A program made the translations under genes and the position numbers. Below are positions 26,702 to 27,611 of a DNA stretch of 27,611 nucleotides, in pieces. The stretch is from a virus. Location of the stretch: IMG/VR virus record IMGVR_UViG_3300020580_000231, positions 1-27,611 of that record; one strand, 5' to 3'. How positions within the stretch are numbered: position 1 is the first letter of the stretch; each line of letters begins with the position of its first letter. The notes beneath the pieces are model-generated. The model was not told the origin of the DNA and searched no databases. It saw nothing but the letters and a program-made list of their open reading frames with translations.

Positions 26702-27611
26702 TTAGTTCGTGATCAAGAACCCGACACAAAGCGGATTCGTTGCAATCGTCCCGTTATAGGTGATCGTGAAACTCGCCCCCGCAGACCGCGCCGTGATCGC
26801 CAGTCCACCTACGAGAGTCGATAGGGTGCTATTGCAGGTCACGCTCAGCTTCGTGCCGAGTGTGTCGTCAGGAAACACGAAGATTTGGCTGTTGGCCGTC
26901 ACTGCCGTGGTGTTTACCTGAAGAGTCACACTGACCGTACCCGTGGGAATCGCCACGCTTCCAGCCGGAGCAGCAGCGCAGACAGCCGGGGACGCCGATG
27001 AAGAACAGTTTGTATTCGTGCCAATAGATGTGAAGTGCGAGGTAATAACCTGATCGGAAGTGTTGATGTCCGCGCCGGAAGCTACAACCTGAGTGGCCGT
27101 CCCGTTATTGTTGATCATCTTGAATCGATGCGCGGTGGAATCCGCATACAGTTCATCGACCGAGGCGATTCCGGTTGGCGCAGTGCCTTCGCCCGGACAA
27201 TATGCTCCCGCCGTTCCAGCCCCGCAACTCGTCGCGGATGGCGGGCTGGCTCCGGTCTGCACGTAAGACGTGGTGATGACGGGCTCGGTGGTGCTCACTG
27301 TCGTGCCGTTGTCCGTAACGCTGGATGACGTAGGGGCTGCTCCTGCTCCTCCACCCTTGATAAGAACGTTCGAGGTCAATGCAGCAGACGAAGATTCCTG
27401 GGTTGTCGAATTGAAGTAGGGTATGCCACCAGAATTAACCGTCCCTGATACTGTAGCTGGAAAAGCTAGAGCTATAGCGCTGGGAGCCCCACCATCCGTA
27501 GGAGCACTCCCGGCCCCGCCCCACAATATCAAATGCCCAACCGTGCCTGCCGCACTACTAGCCCATGTACTCGAACTCGCGAAATAAGGAATCCCTCCAC
27601 TAGTCCCTGCC
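26702..27611 (-). CDS. Tail-fibre-like repeat protein, 3' part only (runs off the right edge)
   Basis: The frame stays open to the window end, so the start is missing. Two copies of a ~45-residue repeat are visible: GGIPYFASSSTWASSAA then LILWGGAGSAPTDGG, and GGIPYFNSTTQESSSAA then LIKGGGAGAAPTSS. Such repeats are common in long fibre proteins of environmental phages. A middle block (ELYADSTAHRFKMINNNGTA) and a C-terminal beta domain (about the last 90 residues, with VSVTLQVNTTAVTANSQIFV and a terminal Cys-containing strand) follow. The role is probably receptor binding or virion decoration. An internal ATA/ATT-type start near 27532 is not credible, since the repeat continues upstream. Confidence 0.7.
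   Translation of the reverse strand, partial: AGTSGGIPYFASSSTWASSAAGTVGHLILWGGAGSAPTDGGAPSAIALAFPATVSGTVNSGGIPYFNSTTQESSSAALTSNVLIKGGGAGAAPTSSSVTDNGTTVSTTEPVITTSYVQTGASPPSATSCGAGTAGAYCPGEGTAPTGIASVDELYADSTAHRFKMINNNGTATQVVASGADINTSDQVITSHFTSIGTNTNCSSSASPAVCAAAPAGSVAIPTGTVSVTLQVNTTAVTANSQIFVFPDDTLGTKLSVTCNSTLSTLVGGLAITARSAGASFTITYNGTIATNPLCVGFLITN

Noticed and set aside
1-27611. CRISPR arrays, insertion sequences or transposases
   Set aside because: No regularly spaced direct repeats and no transposase motifs were seen. The HNH genes are better explained as homing endonucleases.

Overview
The window looks like about half of a tailed-phage genome or prophage, probably from a soil or sediment bacterium. 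Three things support this. There is a leftward cluster of phage-type DNA replication and repair genes, a tyrosine recombinase, and a set of lysozyme-like and fibre-like proteins. Genes are packed with 4-8 nt stop/start overlaps, and many encode unrecognised proteins under 100 residues. No ribosomal, tRNA or housekeeping genes are visible. The exported Ig-like protein at the right end has a C-terminal domain that I know mainly from Acidobacteriota and similar soil bacteria. An acidobacterial host is therefore a reasonable inference, not a demonstration. No terminase, portal, capsid or DNA polymerase palm domain is present, so the rest of the genome lies outside.

Layout. (1) 58-1968, minus: a small operon with two tandem paralogous HTH proteins, one frameshifted, behind a sigma70-like promoter at 1998-2027. 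(2) 2181-15218, minus: one nearly unbroken replication/repair operon. In transcription order the recognisable genes are a MazG-like pyrophosphohydrolase, an RHH-like protein, a DinG/XPD-type helicase, a candidate ssDNA-binding protein, a RecA-like AAA ATPase (Sak4-like), zinc-ribbon proteins, an ERCC4 nuclease with HhH tail, an HNH endonuclease, a J-domain protein, a second HNH endonuclease, and a uracil-DNA-glycosylase/3'-5' exonuclease fusion. (3) 15219-15823: a gene-poor, dyad-rich divergent region. (4) 15824-16971, plus: a small operon with a lipoprotein, ending at a large hairpin. (5) 17098-17717, minus: three small genes. (6) 17776-18544, plus: a Cys-rich membrane protein and a lysozyme-like protein, a possible lysis pair. 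(7) 18339-22522, minus: a GroES-like protein, a zinc ribbon, a glycosyltransferase-like protein, a minimal tyrosine recombinase, several unknowns, and a second lysozyme-like protein with a membrane anchor. (8) 22527 to the right edge, minus: three exported, low-complexity surface or fibre proteins and a truncated tail-fibre-like gene with repeats.

The most unusual result is that both HNH endonuclease genes sit between a complete gene and a remnant of a second copy of that same gene. A 33-codon stretch at 4276-4374 is a diverged copy of the 5' end of the UDG-exonuclease gene and stops where the active-site motif would begin; the HNH gene follows immediately, then the complete gene. At 5641-5766 a 41-residue ORF is a diverged copy of the HhH tail of the ERCC4 nuclease, placed just after the second HNH gene. 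This looks like two independent homing-endonuclease invasions that left one-sided scars. A second unexplained signal is a 13-mer, TTCGGCAGGAGAA, present in four exact copies and at least three one-mismatch copies, on both strands and in different reading frames. Several small genes that are easy to miss (zinc ribbon at 7851-8018; membrane peptides at 14584-14748, 16846-16971, 17098-17190, 20810-20971; helical protein at 13260-13421) were found from overlaps with neighbouring stops and starts.
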